From: Micromonospora sp. HNM0581
GTDB lineage: Bacteria; Actinomycetota; Actinomycetes; Mycobacteriales; Micromonosporaceae
DNA: 64,000 nucleotides
NCBI RefSeq assembly: GCF_012726175.1
Contig: NZ_JAASAD010000001.1
Coordinates: 186,001 to 250,000, forward strand
Direction: 5' to 3'
Position 1 is the stretch's first letter; each line of letters opens with the position of its first letter. Below are positions 43,834 through 55,518 of the stretch, one piece after another. Under the pieces are notes generated by a model. That model worked only from the letters and a program-made list of their open reading frames with translations, made no database searches and was not told the DNA's origin. The position numbers were made by a program, and so were the translations under genes.

Positions 43834-44937
43834 ATGCTCGGAGCCGACCGGAAACGGTTCACGCTGGTGCTGGCCGGTCTGGCCACGCTCGCGGTGATCA
43901 CGATGATCGGCGTCGTGGTGGCCCGTACGGTCGGCGACGACCGCCCGGCGCCGGCCACCGCCACCGGCAGCCCGAGCACGTCACCCAGCGCCAGCACCAG
44001 TCCGAGCCCGCCGCCAGGGGCCGACGTCACCGGCCCGCTCAACCTGCTGCTGGTCGGGGTCGACACCCGGGTGAGCGTGCCCGGCTGGGAGCCGCACGCC
44101 GACGCGGTACTCGTACTGCACGTGCCGGCGGGGCTGTCCCGGGCGTACCTGTTCTCCCTCCCCCGAGACCTGGTGGTCGACATCCCGGCATACGAGGCGG
44201 CCGGCTACCCGGGCGGTCGGACCAAACTCACCCACGCGATGAGCTACGGCAGCCGGGTTCCGGACCAGCCCGGGCAGCCTGACCCCGCCCAGGGGTACGA
44301 CCTGCTGCACCGCACGGTCAGCGGGTACACCGGCCTGCGCATCGACGCGGGCGCGGTGCTCACCTTCGGCGGCTTCGACAAGTTGGTCGACAGCCTCGGC
44401 GGCGTGGACATCCGGGTCGACCAGCGGGTGGTCTCGCGGCACCGGCAGCCCGACGGCAAACACCGGGAGCCGGGACCGGGAGTGGGCGGCTACGTCGGGC
44501 CGCAGATGGTCTACGAGCCCGGCGATCGTCACCTCAACGGCTGGCAGGCCCTCGACTACGCCCGCCAGCGCTACCTTCCCGGCGGCGACTACACCCGGCA
44601 ACGCCACCACCAGCAGCTGATCCAGGCACTGATCGGCAAGATCCTCGACGCGGACCTGGCCCGGCAGCCCGACCGGGTCGAACAGGTGGTCGCGGCGTTG
44701 GGCGACGCACTGCTCTACGTCGGCGGACGCCGGATCGTGGACCTCGCGTACGCTCTGGGCGAGCTGCCACAGCAGGCGGTCACCCTGGTCGGGCTGCCCG
44801 GAGCGTCCGTGGGCCGGGGCAGTGCCTACCGGGGCGAGGAACTGACCGCCGTCGGCCGCCGCTTCCTCACCGAACTGCACGCCGGCAGGGCCGAGGCCTT
44901 TCTGACCGAACATCCGCAACTCAGGGTCGCGAGCTGA
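43834..44937 (+). CDS. LytR-CpsA-Psr (LCP) family cell-wall ligase
   Basis: 367 aa. N-terminal transmembrane anchor (about 9-30), a Ser/Pro/Thr linker (40-62), then the LCP catalytic domain (68-275): LLLVGVDTR, HADAVLVLHV, LFSLPRDLVVDIP with its conserved Arg-Asp, and LDYARQRYLPGGDYTRQRHHQQ. These proteins attach arabinogalactan or teichoic-acid-type glycopolymers to peptidoglycan from undecaprenyl carriers. ATG 43834 has AAGGAGG upstream. Single gene. Confidence 0.9.
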   Translation: MLGADRKRFTLVLAGLATLAVITMIGVVVARTVGDDRPAPATATGSPSTSPSASTSPSPPPGADVTGPLNLLLVGVDTRVSVPGWEPHADAVLVLHVPAGLSRAYLFSLPRDLVVDIPAYEAAGYPGGRTKLTHAMSYGSRVPDQPGQPDPAQGYDLLHRTVSGYTGLRIDAGAVLTFGGFDKLVDSLGGVDIRVDQRVVSRHRQPDGKHREPGPGVGGYVGPQMVYEPGDRHLNGWQALDYARQRYLPGGDYTRQRHHQQLIQALIGKILDADLARQPDRVEQVVAALGDALLYVGGRRIVDLAYALGELPQQAVTLVGLPGASVGRGSAYRGEELTAVGRRFLTELHAGRAEAFLTEHPQLRVAS

Positions 44938-44971
44938 TCCGACCGCTGCGCGATTCAGGGCCGGTTCCTGG

Positions 44972-46402
44972 TCAGGGCGGGGTGGGTGCGGTGGTGGAGG
45001 TCAGCCAGGTGTCGAAGAACCGGCCCAGGTCACGCCCGGAAACCCGCTCGGCCAGGGCGACGAAGTCGGCGGTGGTGGCCGTACCGTCCCGACGCTCGCT
45101 GGTCCACGTCCTCAGGATCTGGAAGAACGTCTCGTCGCCGACGGTACGCCGCAGGGCGTGCACGGTGAGCGCGCCACGCTTGTAGACGGCGGTGCTGAAC
45201 ATCTGACCGGGGCCGGGATCGAGGGTACGCCGGGACCAGTCGGTGGCCGCGTACTGCAACTCGAAGTTGCGCTGGGCGCTGCGCCCACCGTCGTGCTCCT
45301 CCCACAGCCACTCGGCGTAGCTGGCGAAGCCCTCGTTGAGCCAGATGTCGCCCCAACGGGCCAACGCCACACTGTTGCCGAACCACTGGTGGGCCAGTTC
45401 GTGGGCGACCACACTGTAGTTGGGTTCGCCGCCGCGGAAGAAGCCCGGCCCGTAGACCGGCCGGGACTGGGTCTCCAGCGCGTACCCGATCCGGTCGTCT
45501 GGAACCACCACACCGCCGTACGCCTGGAAGGGGTACGGCCCGAAGCGCGTGACCAGGAAGTCGGCGATCTCGCCGGTCCGGGCCAGGGAGGTCGCCGCCG
45601 GTCCGTCGGCCGGCACGTCATACGGTACGGCGGTGACCATGGGCTTTCCGGCGTGCTCGTCGGTGTCCACCCGGTAGTCGCCGATCACCAGAGTGGTCAG
45701 GTAGCTCGCCATCGGGGAGCGCTCCGCCCAGTGCCAGGTGGTCCAGCCGTCGGCGCTGGTCCGCTCGCCGGGCACCCCGTTACTGAGAGCGGCGAGCCCG
45801 TCCGGGACGGTGACCTCGATGTCGTAGGTCGCCTTGTCCGACGGGTGGTCGTTGACCGGGAACCAGGTGGCCGCCGAGTGTGGCTGGCCGAGCGCGATCG
45901 CGCCGTCGTCGGTGTGCTGGAAGCCGCCGCTGCCCAGCACACCGTCGCCGTCGGCCTCGGGCACACCGCCGTAGGCGACCTTCACCGTGAACCGGGTTCC
46001 GGAGTCGAGCCCCCGGGCCGGGGTGACCACGAGTTCGTCATCGTCACGCTGATGCTCGGCGGAGGTACCGTCCACGGTCACCGAACTGACCTCCAGCCCG
46101 GACAGGTCCAGGTTGAAACGGGACAGCCCGTGGGTCGCGGTCGCGGTGATCTCGGCGTTGCCGGTGAGCCGATCGTCGGCGGGGTCGTACCGCACCCCGA
46201 GTCGGTAGTGAGCGACGTCGTATCCACCGTTTCCGCTACCCGGCACGTACGGATCCCCGGCGTCGACGCCGCCCGGCCGAAGTCCGTCGGGCCCCACCGC
46301 GTCCCGGTCACCGATGCCGCTGACCAGCACCACCGCCGCCACCACGGCAGCGGTCACCGCCGCCACACCTGCTCCCCACCATCTGCCAGCCCTGCTGTCC
46401 AT
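44972..46402 (-). CDS. M1 family zinc metallopeptidase
   Basis: 476 aa. N-terminal signal anchor (about 10-28), Gly/Asp linker, beta-sandwich N-domain (55-210) and thermolysin-like catalytic domain with the zinc motif HELAHQWFGN followed by NEGFASYAEW (third ligand Glu). The GXMEN-type exopeptidase loop is replaced by GYALETQSRP, as in other actinobacterial M1 enzymes of this subgroup. It lacks the long C-terminal helical domain of PepN, so it is a short-form, extracytoplasmic aminopeptidase. ATG 46402 selected; upstream frame runs into the repeat element. Confidence 0.88.
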   Translation of the reverse strand: MDSRAGRWWGAGVAAVTAAVVAAVVLVSGIGDRDAVGPDGLRPGGVDAGDPYVPGSGNGGYDVAHYRLGVRYDPADDRLTGNAEITATATHGLSRFNLDLSGLEVSSVTVDGTSAEHQRDDDELVVTPARGLDSGTRFTVKVAYGGVPEADGDGVLGSGGFQHTDDGAIALGQPHSAATWFPVNDHPSDKATYDIEVTVPDGLAALSNGVPGERTSADGWTTWHWAERSPMASYLTTLVIGDYRVDTDEHAGKPMVTAVPYDVPADGPAATSLARTGEIADFLVTRFGPYPFQAYGGVVVPDDRIGYALETQSRPVYGPGFFRGGEPNYSVVAHELAHQWFGNSVALARWGDIWLNEGFASYAEWLWEEHDGGRSAQRNFELQYAATDWSRRTLDPGPGQMFSTAVYKRGALTVHALRRTVGDETFFQILRTWTSERRDGTATTADFVALAERVSGRDLGRFFDTWLTSTTAPTPP

Positions 46403-46432
46403 CAGCCCGAGCCTACTGCCGCCACTTCCGTC

Positions 46433-46502
46433 GATCGTGGACTTGTGGAACCCGGCGGATCGGGCGTAGATCACTCGAACCGGGCACCACCACTGCATGA
46501 TC
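46433..46502. repeat. Imperfect palindromic intergenic element, copy B
   Basis: GATCGTGGACTTGTGG (46433-46448) and CCACCACTGCATGATC (46487-46502) are inverted with 12 of 16 matches. Same size and end sequences as copy A at 43563-43630, while the centres differ. It lies between the M1 peptidase start and the guaB3 stop. Confidence 0.6.
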
Positions 46503-46519
46503 GATGCGGAGAGGTCGGG

Positions 46520-47638
46520 TCAGCGGTCCAGGACGAGGCCGACCTTCTGGAACTCCTTGAGGTCGCGGTAGCCGCACTTGGCCATTGCGCGGCGCAGGCC
46601 ACCGAAGAGGTTGAGCTGGCCGTCCGGCTCGTCGGCGGGACCGAAGAGGAGGCGTTCCATGGAGCCGAGGGGCTCACCGGCCGTCTCGAACGCGCCCCGG
46701 GGCAGCGACGGATGGCTGGCCGCCGAGTGCCACCAGGAGCCACCGGCCGGCGCCTCCTCGCAGAGCGAGAGCGGCTCGCCGAGCATCACCGCGTCCGCGC
46801 CGCAGCCGAGGGCCTTGGCGATGTCGCCGGAGGTCCGGATTTCACCGTCGGCGATCAGGTGTACGTACCGTCCTCCGGTCTCGTCGAGGTAGTCGCGTCG
46901 GGCCGCGGCGGCGTCGGCGATCGCGGTGGCCATCGGCACCCGGATGCCGAGCACCGACTCGGTGGTGGACCACTCGTCCCCGCCGATACCTATGATCACG
47001 CCGGCCGCGCCGGTACGCATCAGGTGCAGCGCCGTCTTGTAGTCGGTGCAACCGCCCACGACGACCGGAAGATCGAGATCGGCGATGAACTCCTTGAGGT
47101 TGAGCGGCTCGTCGGTGGTCGACACGTGCTCGGCCGAGACGATGGTGCCCTGGATGACCAGAATGTCGACGCCCGCGTCGAGGATGACCGGCGCCAACGC
47201 CAGCGTGTGCTGCGGTGAGACCCGCACCGCCACGGTGGCACCGCCGTCGCGCAGCTCACGGACCCGCTCGGTGATCAGGTCCGGTCGGATCGGCTGGGCG
47301 TACACCTCCTGGAGCCGTTTGGTGGTGCGGGCGTCGTCGTCGAGACCACCGAGTTCCTCGAGCACCTTGCTCGGGTTCTCGTAGCGGGTCCACAGTCCTT
47401 CGACGTTGAGTACGCCGAGGCCGCCGAGCTGACCGAGCTTCGCCGCCGAGGCCGGGCTCATCGTCGCGTCGGACGGGTGCCCGACACATGGAATGCCGAA
47501 CTGGTACGCGTCGAGCTGCCATCCGGTGGATACGTCGTCGACGTCCCGGGTCCGGCGGGACGGCACGACGGCGATGTCGTCCAGGTGGTAGCCGCGCTGC
47601 GCGGTCTTGCCCAGCCCGATCTCGACCACGTCACGCAT
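46520..47638 (-). CDS. GuaB3 family IMP dehydrogenase-related protein
   Basis: 372 aa, TIM-barrel protein of the IMPDH/GMPR superfamily that lacks the CBS pair found in GuaB. Opening VEIGLGKTAQRGYHLDDIAVVPSRRTRD is typical of GuaB3. VVVGGCTDYKTALHLMRTGAAGVIIG replaces the IMPDH Cys-loop region, with the phosphate-binding AVMLGEPLS. GuaB3 proteins were long thought to be IMPDHs, but some were shown to act as GMP reductases; the activity here is not decided by sequence. Lies 37 bp after guaB in the same operon. Confidence 0.9.
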   Translation of the reverse strand: MRDVVEIGLGKTAQRGYHLDDIAVVPSRRTRDVDDVSTGWQLDAYQFGIPCVGHPSDATMSPASAAKLGQLGGLGVLNVEGLWTRYENPSKVLEELGGLDDDARTTKRLQEVYAQPIRPDLITERVRELRDGGATVAVRVSPQHTLALAPVILDAGVDILVIQGTIVSAEHVSTTDEPLNLKEFIADLDLPVVVGGCTDYKTALHLMRTGAAGVIIGIGGDEWSTTESVLGIRVPMATAIADAAAARRDYLDETGGRYVHLIADGEIRTSGDIAKALGCGADAVMLGEPLSLCEEAPAGGSWWHSAASHPSLPRGAFETAGEPLGSMERLLFGPADEPDGQLNLFGGLRRAMAKCGYRDLKEFQKVGLVLDR

Positions 47639-47675
47639 GGGGCACTCCAGGTGTGTTCGCAGGTGGTGGGAGGGG

Positions 47676-49316
<1,641 letters not shown>

Positions 49317-49433
49317 TCAGCCTCATCGTACCCACTGGCGCTTCTACTGCCTGAACCGCGCGGCGCCTGCCCCGGTGACGGCTCGCACGACCGGGGACAG
49401 GCGTCGACGGGGGCAGGGGACTACGGTGAGGGG

Positions 49434-49844
49434 GTGCACGACGATCCCATCGACCCGTTCACCGGCGACCCGACCGATCCGGCGGCCAACCTGGACACCC
49501 CCGGGGAGGACGCGCCGCTGGACCCACTGACCGACGTCGAGCGCCAGGACGTGCTTGAGGACCTCGCCGACCTGGAGATCTACCAGGCACTACTCGCGCC
49601 GATCGGGGTACGCGGGCTGGTCATCGAGTGCGAGGACTGCCGGGAGCCGCACTACTTCGACTGGGACCTGCTCCGGGGCAACCTGCGGCACCTGCTCAGT
49701 TCCGGGCGCCCGCGGGTGCACGAGCCGGCCTACGATCCCGATCCGGATCATTACGTCACCTGGGACTACGCCCGCGGTTACGCCGACGGTGTGCACGACA
49801 CCCTCAGCGAGGGCACCGAGGACCAGCCTGACCCGGATCGCTGA
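49434..49844 (+). CDS. DUF5319-type conserved actinobacterial protein
   Basis: 136 aa, strongly acidic (Asp/Glu-rich) cytoplasmic protein. Conserved core VERQDVLEDLADLEIYQALLAP, IECEDCREPHYFDWDLLRGNLRHLL with a CxxC pair that could bind metal, and DHYVTWDYARGYADGVHD. I recognise this as the DUF5319 family found near guaB in actinobacteria; its role is unknown. GTG 49434 is used; no better start exists close by. Divergent from guaB, with a shared 195-bp promoter region. Confidence 0.8.
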   Translation: MHDDPIDPFTGDPTDPAANLDTPGEDAPLDPLTDVERQDVLEDLADLEIYQALLAPIGVRGLVIECEDCREPHYFDWDLLRGNLRHLLSSGRPRVHEPAYDPDPDHYVTWDYARGYADGVHDTLSEGTEDQPDPDR

Positions 49845-49873
49845 CCGGTCGGCTTCAGCCGGGGGCCGGTCAG
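49841..49873. terminator. Possible bidirectional terminator
   Basis: CTGACCGG (49841-49848) pairs with CCGGTCAG (49866-49873) around an inner GGCT/AGCC pair, directly at the DUF5319 stop and between convergent genes. Confidence 0.5.
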
Positions 49874-49903
49874 CGGATCAGGGTGACGGCGGGCGCGGAG
49901 CGT

Positions 49904-50710
49904 TCAGGCGACCAGCCCGGCCCGAAATCCGGCGGCCACGGCGTGTGCCCGGTCACGGGCTCCGAGCTTGCGGAACAGCCGCCGGGCGTGTGTCTTCACG
50001 GTGTCCTCGGAGACGAACAGTTCCCGACCGATCTCGGCGTTGCTCTTGCCCTCGGCCATGCCGAGCAGCACCTGAAGCTCCCGCTCGGTGAGGCCGATCA
50101 CGGATCGGTCGGTTCGCGGCCTCGACGTGGTCTTCTCCGGCTCGGTTTCGGTACCGGTCTCGGCGGGATCGTCGCCACGCTGCACCGGCACCATGGCCGG
50201 ACCACCCGACGCGTCTGTACCCGGCCAGGCGGTGGGTGCCTCGCCACCGGCGCGACCGCCGGGTGCTGGCCGGGCCGGGCTGCCGACCGTCGCGGCGTCC
50301 CGGGCAGGGTCGGCGATGCGGTGCCGGTTGGCCCGGCCGGGCGCGGCCAGCAACAGCAGTGCCTTGGCGACAGCGCTTGTCAGGTCCTGGTCGACACCCT
50401 GGATCAGCCCTCGCGCCCCGGCGCCGATGGTCGCCGCCGCCGCCCCGGGCTCCTCGGCGCCGAGCAGCAGGACGGCGGCCTGCGGGGCACGCGCCAGCAC
50501 CCGGCGCACGAAGCCGGCGCTGTCCGGGCGGGTCAGGGCGGTGTCGGCGAGTACCACATCGGCCGGACGTTCGGCCAGCCGCAACATCACCTCGGGGTCG
50601 GAGACCGCCGTCCGGACGGCACCCGACAATCCCAACCGCGCTGCCGCGGAGGTCAGGTGCTGCGCCGCGAGCGGCGTTCGAACGCACACAAGAACGGTAC
50701 GCACAGGCAT
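49904..50710 (-). CDS. BldM-like LuxR-family regulator with atypical receiver
   Basis: 268 aa. The C-terminal HTH (about 203-268: LTERELQVLLGMAEGKSNAEIGRELFVSEDTVKTHARRLFRKLGARDRAHAVAAGFRAGL) is very close to that of Streptomyces BldM. The N-terminal domain (1-115) has a receiver-like fold pattern, but the acidic pair is replaced by Val-Cys-Val-Arg and the Lys is absent (GLIQG), so phosphorylation is unlikely. A disordered linker (120-200) separates the domains. Its place between guaB and whiB/groEL supports a BldM-type developmental regulator. Symbol withheld because the N-domain is divergent. Confidence 0.82.
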   Translation of the reverse strand: MPVRTVLVCVRTPLAAQHLTSAAARLGLSGAVRTAVSDPEVMLRLAERPADVVLADTALTRPDSAGFVRRVLARAPQAAVLLLGAEEPGAAAATIGAGARGLIQGVDQDLTSAVAKALLLLAAPGRANRHRIADPARDAATVGSPARPAPGGRAGGEAPTAWPGTDASGGPAMVPVQRGDDPAETGTETEPEKTTSRPRTDRSVIGLTERELQVLLGMAEGKSNAEIGRELFVSEDTVKTHARRLFRKLGARDRAHAVAAGFRAGLVA

Positions 50711-50957
50711 CTCCTCTCCGCTGACGAGCAGACCATGAGCGGCCCTGCCCGGGAGGAGGTTCCGGGCAATCCTCCCAACTTTTCCGACCTATAGGGCATT
50801 TGGTGCAATCCGCCGAGTGTTCTGGATCATAGGAGTGTGAAGCGAGGGACGCGCGGGTAGGGAGTGTCACAGGCCGGGAACGGTGCGCCCGCGCGGCCCG
50901 CCGCCCGGACAACCGGCCACGAGCGTCTCGCGGTGCCGCGCGAGAGGAGGGGTGCTG

Positions 50958-51341
50958 ATGTCGAACGTACGTAGACTGCCCGGACCCATCATCGACCTCT
51001 GGGACTGGCAGCGACTCGGTGCCTGCCGAGGCCGCGACAGCGCCCAGTTCTTCCACCCCGACGGCGAGCGTGGCTCGTCCCGGCTACGCCGGGAATCCTC
51101 CGCCAAGGCCGTCTGCCGCACCTGCCCGGTCCGGGCCGAGTGCGCCGCGCACGCCCTGGCCGTACGCGAGCCGTACGGCGTGTGGGGTGGCTTCAGCGAA
51201 TCCGAACGGCTGCGACTGCTCGCGGTCGGTTGGGAGGACCTCGCCGACCGCCGGCAGACCCGCGTCGACGTCAATCGACTCGAGGCCAGGTTGGGTAGCT
51301 CGCACCGGTCCACGGTGCCCATCCAGCGCAACGTCGCCTGA
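50958..51341 (+). CDS. WhiB-family iron-sulfur transcription factor
   Basis: 127 aa. Four cysteines that bind a [4Fe-4S] cluster: Cys23, Cys53, Cys56 and Cys62 (CRTCPVRAEC), then the GVWGG turn and a basic C-terminus. The C-terminal extension (SESERLRLLAVGWEDLADRRQTRVDVNRLEARLGS) is longer than in WhiB1. ATG 50958 has a GGAGG-rich site 8 nt upstream; the longer frame upstream is rejected. WhiB proteins bind sigma-A and regulate development or stress genes. Divergent from the BldM-like gene. Confidence 0.93.
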   Translation: MSNVRRLPGPIIDLWDWQRLGACRGRDSAQFFHPDGERGSSRLRRESSAKAVCRTCPVRAECAAHALAVREPYGVWGGFSESERLRLLAVGWEDLADRRQTRVDVNRLEARLGSSHRSTVPIQRNVA

Positions 51342-51355
51342 CCGACCGCATCGCC

Positions 51356-51386
51356 GACGCCGCGTCCGGCCCGGGCGCGGCGTCGC
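51356..51386. terminator. Bidirectional terminator between whiB gene and molybdopterin oxidoreductase
   Basis: 10-bp stem CGACGCCGCG (51356-51365) / CGCGGCGTCG (51377-51386), 11-nt loop, between convergent genes. Confidence 0.75.
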
Positions 51387-51398
51387 CCTGTCGGAAGA

Positions 51399-52976
51399 TC
51401 AGCCGACGGTGAGCGTCACGGAGTGCCAGCCCGTCGCTCCGTCGGGCGCGACGTCGCGCGGCTCGCCGGTCTGCGTCTCGCCGGTGCTGTCCGTCGCCCT
51501 GACCTGGAGAGTGTGCTCGCCCGGGGTGGCCTGCCACTGCCACGACCACTGCACCCAGGTGTCCACCGAGACCGTCGACGCCAACCGGGCCTCCTGCCAG
51601 GGCCCTTCGTCGACGCGTACCTCGACGCGGTCGATACCCCGGTGCTGCGCCCAGGCGACCCCGGCGACCGTGACCGGGCCGGCGGCTGGTCGGTTACGCG
51701 GTCGGGGCGTGTCGATCCGCGACTGCGTCTTCACCGGCCCCTGCGCCGACCAGCCCCGCGGCACCCAGTACGCGTCGAAGTCCGCGAAACTGGTCAACTC
51801 CAGTTCGGTGATCCACTTGCAGGCCGACACGTAGCCGTACAGGCCCGGGACGACCATCCGGGCCGGGAAACCGTGTTGCACCGGCAGCGGCTCGCCGTTC
51901 ATTCCGACAGCGAGCAACGCGTCCCGCCCGTCGCGCAGCACAGCGGTCGGTGTGCCGCAGGTCCAGCCGTCGACGGAACGCCCCACCACCTGGTCGGCCC
52001 CGTCCAGCGGCGCCGCCTCGTCGAGCAGTTCCCGGATCGGTACGCCGAGCCAACGGGCGTTTCCGATCAGGTTGCCGCCCACCTCGTTGGACACACAGGC
52101 CAGCGTCACGTACCGCTCCACCATGGGGCGGGCGAGCAGATCCGTGTAGCTCAGCGTGAGCGGGTTGCGGACCCGACCGTGAATGCGCAACTGCCAGGAC
52201 TTTGGATCGACCTGCGGCACCACCAGCGCGGTGTCGATGCGGTAGAAGCCTCGGTTCGACGTGACGTAGCTCGCCAACCCGGGCAGGGTAAGCTCGGCGC
52301 CGGCCGGCACCGGCGGTGCGGGAGAGACCGGAGCCGGCAACGTGACCGACTCGCGGGCGGCCGACACCCCCTGACGCCCGGCAAGCCACCGCCCCGCCAC
52401 TCCCCCCACGGTGGCGACCCCGAGCACGGCGCCGATCCCGGTGAGGAACCGCCGCCGCGAGTCCGGGTCGTGAGCGGCCACCGCAGGCCCGGCCGCAGCG
52501 GGCGGACCGGTCGGCGACGGTGAGGCCCAGGGCCAGGGGTCGAGTTCCAACGGGCCGGCCACGAACGCCCACAGCGCGGCTCCGCCGACCACCGCACCGA
52601 GCAGTGCGGGTAGCACGTCGGCGGCATCGGCATCGGCACGGGTCAGGGCCGCCGTCGCACCGATCCCGCCGAGGACGACGATGCCGGCCAGCCCCACAGT
52701 CAACCGGCGGGAGGCAAGTACACCCAGCAGTGCGGCGAAGCCGCCGAGCAGCAGGGCCGTACCGACCAGGAGGGCGACCTTGTCGTAGACGCCGAAAACC
52801 TCGATGCCGAACCGCTTGACCGGCTCCGGGACGGTGTCCACGACGACACCGCCGACCGCGACGAGCGGAGACGACCGGGGGCCGGTCAGGGCGGCGACCA
52901 GTTCTGCGGTGCCGATGGCTGCCGCGGCGGCGGCGACGCCCGCCAAGGCGGCGAACCGGGGTGTCGTGCTGCTCAC
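51399..52976 (-). CDS. Membrane-bound molybdopterin-dependent oxidoreductase (sulfite oxidase family)
   Basis: 525 aa. N-terminal four-helix membrane domain (about 8-140), a short linker (RRRFLTGIGAV, twin-arginine-like, then another helix), and a sulfite-oxidase-type Mo-cofactor domain (about 230-420) with the Mo-binding Cys in VTLACVSNEVGGNLIGNARWLGV, followed by the dimerisation domain (VEVRVDEGPWQEARL). Probably oxidises or reduces sulfur or methionine-sulfoxide-type substrates at the outer membrane face; substrate not determined. Start GTG 52976 chosen, omitting 22 low-homology residues. Not linked to Mo-cofactor genes here. Confidence 0.85.
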   Translation of the reverse strand: MSSTTPRFAALAGVAAAAAAIGTAELVAALTGPRSSPLVAVGGVVVDTVPEPVKRFGIEVFGVYDKVALLVGTALLLGGFAALLGVLASRRLTVGLAGIVVLGGIGATAALTRADADAADVLPALLGAVVGGAALWAFVAGPLELDPWPWASPSPTGPPAAAGPAVAAHDPDSRRRFLTGIGAVLGVATVGGVAGRWLAGRQGVSAARESVTLPAPVSPAPPVPAGAELTLPGLASYVTSNRGFYRIDTALVVPQVDPKSWQLRIHGRVRNPLTLSYTDLLARPMVERYVTLACVSNEVGGNLIGNARWLGVPIRELLDEAAPLDGADQVVGRSVDGWTCGTPTAVLRDGRDALLAVGMNGEPLPVQHGFPARMVVPGLYGYVSACKWITELELTSFADFDAYWVPRGWSAQGPVKTQSRIDTPRPRNRPAAGPVTVAGVAWAQHRGIDRVEVRVDEGPWQEARLASTVSVDTWVQWSWQWQATPGEHTLQVRATDSTGETQTGEPRDVAPDGATGWHSVTLTVG

Positions 52977-53123
52977 CCGCCCAGTGTTTCCCACCTTACG
53001 ACGGTCCGGTAGCGCCGCGGGCGTCCCGTAACCTCTCGTCACCGTTACACCGGTGACGTGGGTGCGTCGAAGGTCGCAGGACCCCGACGATCCCGCTGTG
53101 ACAGGCGCCGCAGCCGCTCACCC

Positions 53124-53162
53124 ACGTGGGGCGCACCCGCCTTCGACGGGTGCGCCCCACGT
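53124..53162 (-). terminator. Terminator after groEL
   Basis: Perfect 16-bp stem ACGTGGGGCGCACCCG (53124-53139) / CGGGTGCGCCCCACGT (53147-53162), 7-nt loop, 15 bp beyond the groEL stop. Confidence 0.88.
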
Positions 53163-53176
53163 TCGGGATACCAGGC

Positions 53177-54892
<1,716 letters not shown>

Positions 54893-54896
54893 CTAC

Positions 54897-55211
54897 TTAC
54901 TTCTCGATGACCGCGAGGACGTCGCGGGCGGAGAGCACCAGGTACTCCTCGCCGGCGTACTTGACCTCGGTGCCGCCGTACTTCGAGTAGAGAACGGTGT
55001 CGCCGACGGAGACGTCGATCGGCACACGGTTGCCCTTGTCGTCGATCCGGCCCGGGCCGACAGCGAGGACGGTGCCCTCCTGCGGCTTCTCCTTGGCGGT
55101 GTCGGGGATCACGATGCCCGAGGCGGTGGTGGTCTCGGCCTCGTTCGCCTGGACCACGATGCGGTCCTCGAGCGGCTTGATCGCAACCTTGGTCGCGGTA
55201 GTCACGGGCAT
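54897..55211 (-). CDS. groES: Co-chaperonin GroES
   Basis: 104-aa lid of the chaperonin. [36 protein letters not shown] includes the mobile loop; [24 protein letters not shown] completes the fold. Length normal. ATG 55211 with MPVTT N-terminus. First gene of groES-groEL; two CIRCE elements lie 136 and 181 bp upstream, implying repression by HrcA (gene not in this window). Confidence 0.97.
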   Translation of the reverse strand: MPVTTATKVAIKPLEDRIVVQANEAETTTASGIVIPDTAKEKPQEGTVLAVGPGRIDDKGNRVPIDVSVGDTVLYSKYGGTEVKYAGEEYLVLSARDVLAVIEK

Positions 55212-55346
55212 ACCCTCCTGGGGTACTGGTTTCGTTGCCGATCGGCATGCCGATCGGCGTCAATCTGCCACATGCCACCGGGCGGGGCCGTCGTCGCGGG
55301 TGCCGGTCCGCCTGGCGTTCAACCCCCGGACACCAGGGCCCGGAGA

Positions 55347-55373
55347 TTGGCACCCTCGGGGTGAGAGTGCTAA
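55347..55373 (-). promoter_or_regulatory. CIRCE operator 1 (HrcA binding site)
   Basis: TTGGCACCC-N9-GAGTGCTAA (55347-55373), 9-9-9 spacing. The right arm is identical to the consensus GAGTGCTAA, the left arm has 7 of 9 matches to TTAGCACTC. Upstream of groES. Confidence 0.85.
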
Positions 55374-55391
55374 TCGCAGGTTATTCCTCGG

Positions 55392-55418
55392 CTAGCACTC
55401 CGTCAAGGAGAGTGCCAA
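55392..55418 (-). promoter_or_regulatory. CIRCE operator 2 (HrcA binding site)
   Basis: CTAGCACTC-N9-GAGTGCCAA (55392-55418), 8 of 9 matches in each arm. Centre-to-centre distance to operator 1 is 45 bp. Confidence 0.88.
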
Positions 55419-55518
55419 TGCACCACTCTCGTGTCGCCCCTCCCTCCCCCGCAGCCGGCCACGCCACCCACCGGTGGGCGCCTGCGTCGGGTGGTCGGAC
55501 GGGCGAAAGAATGGTCCG

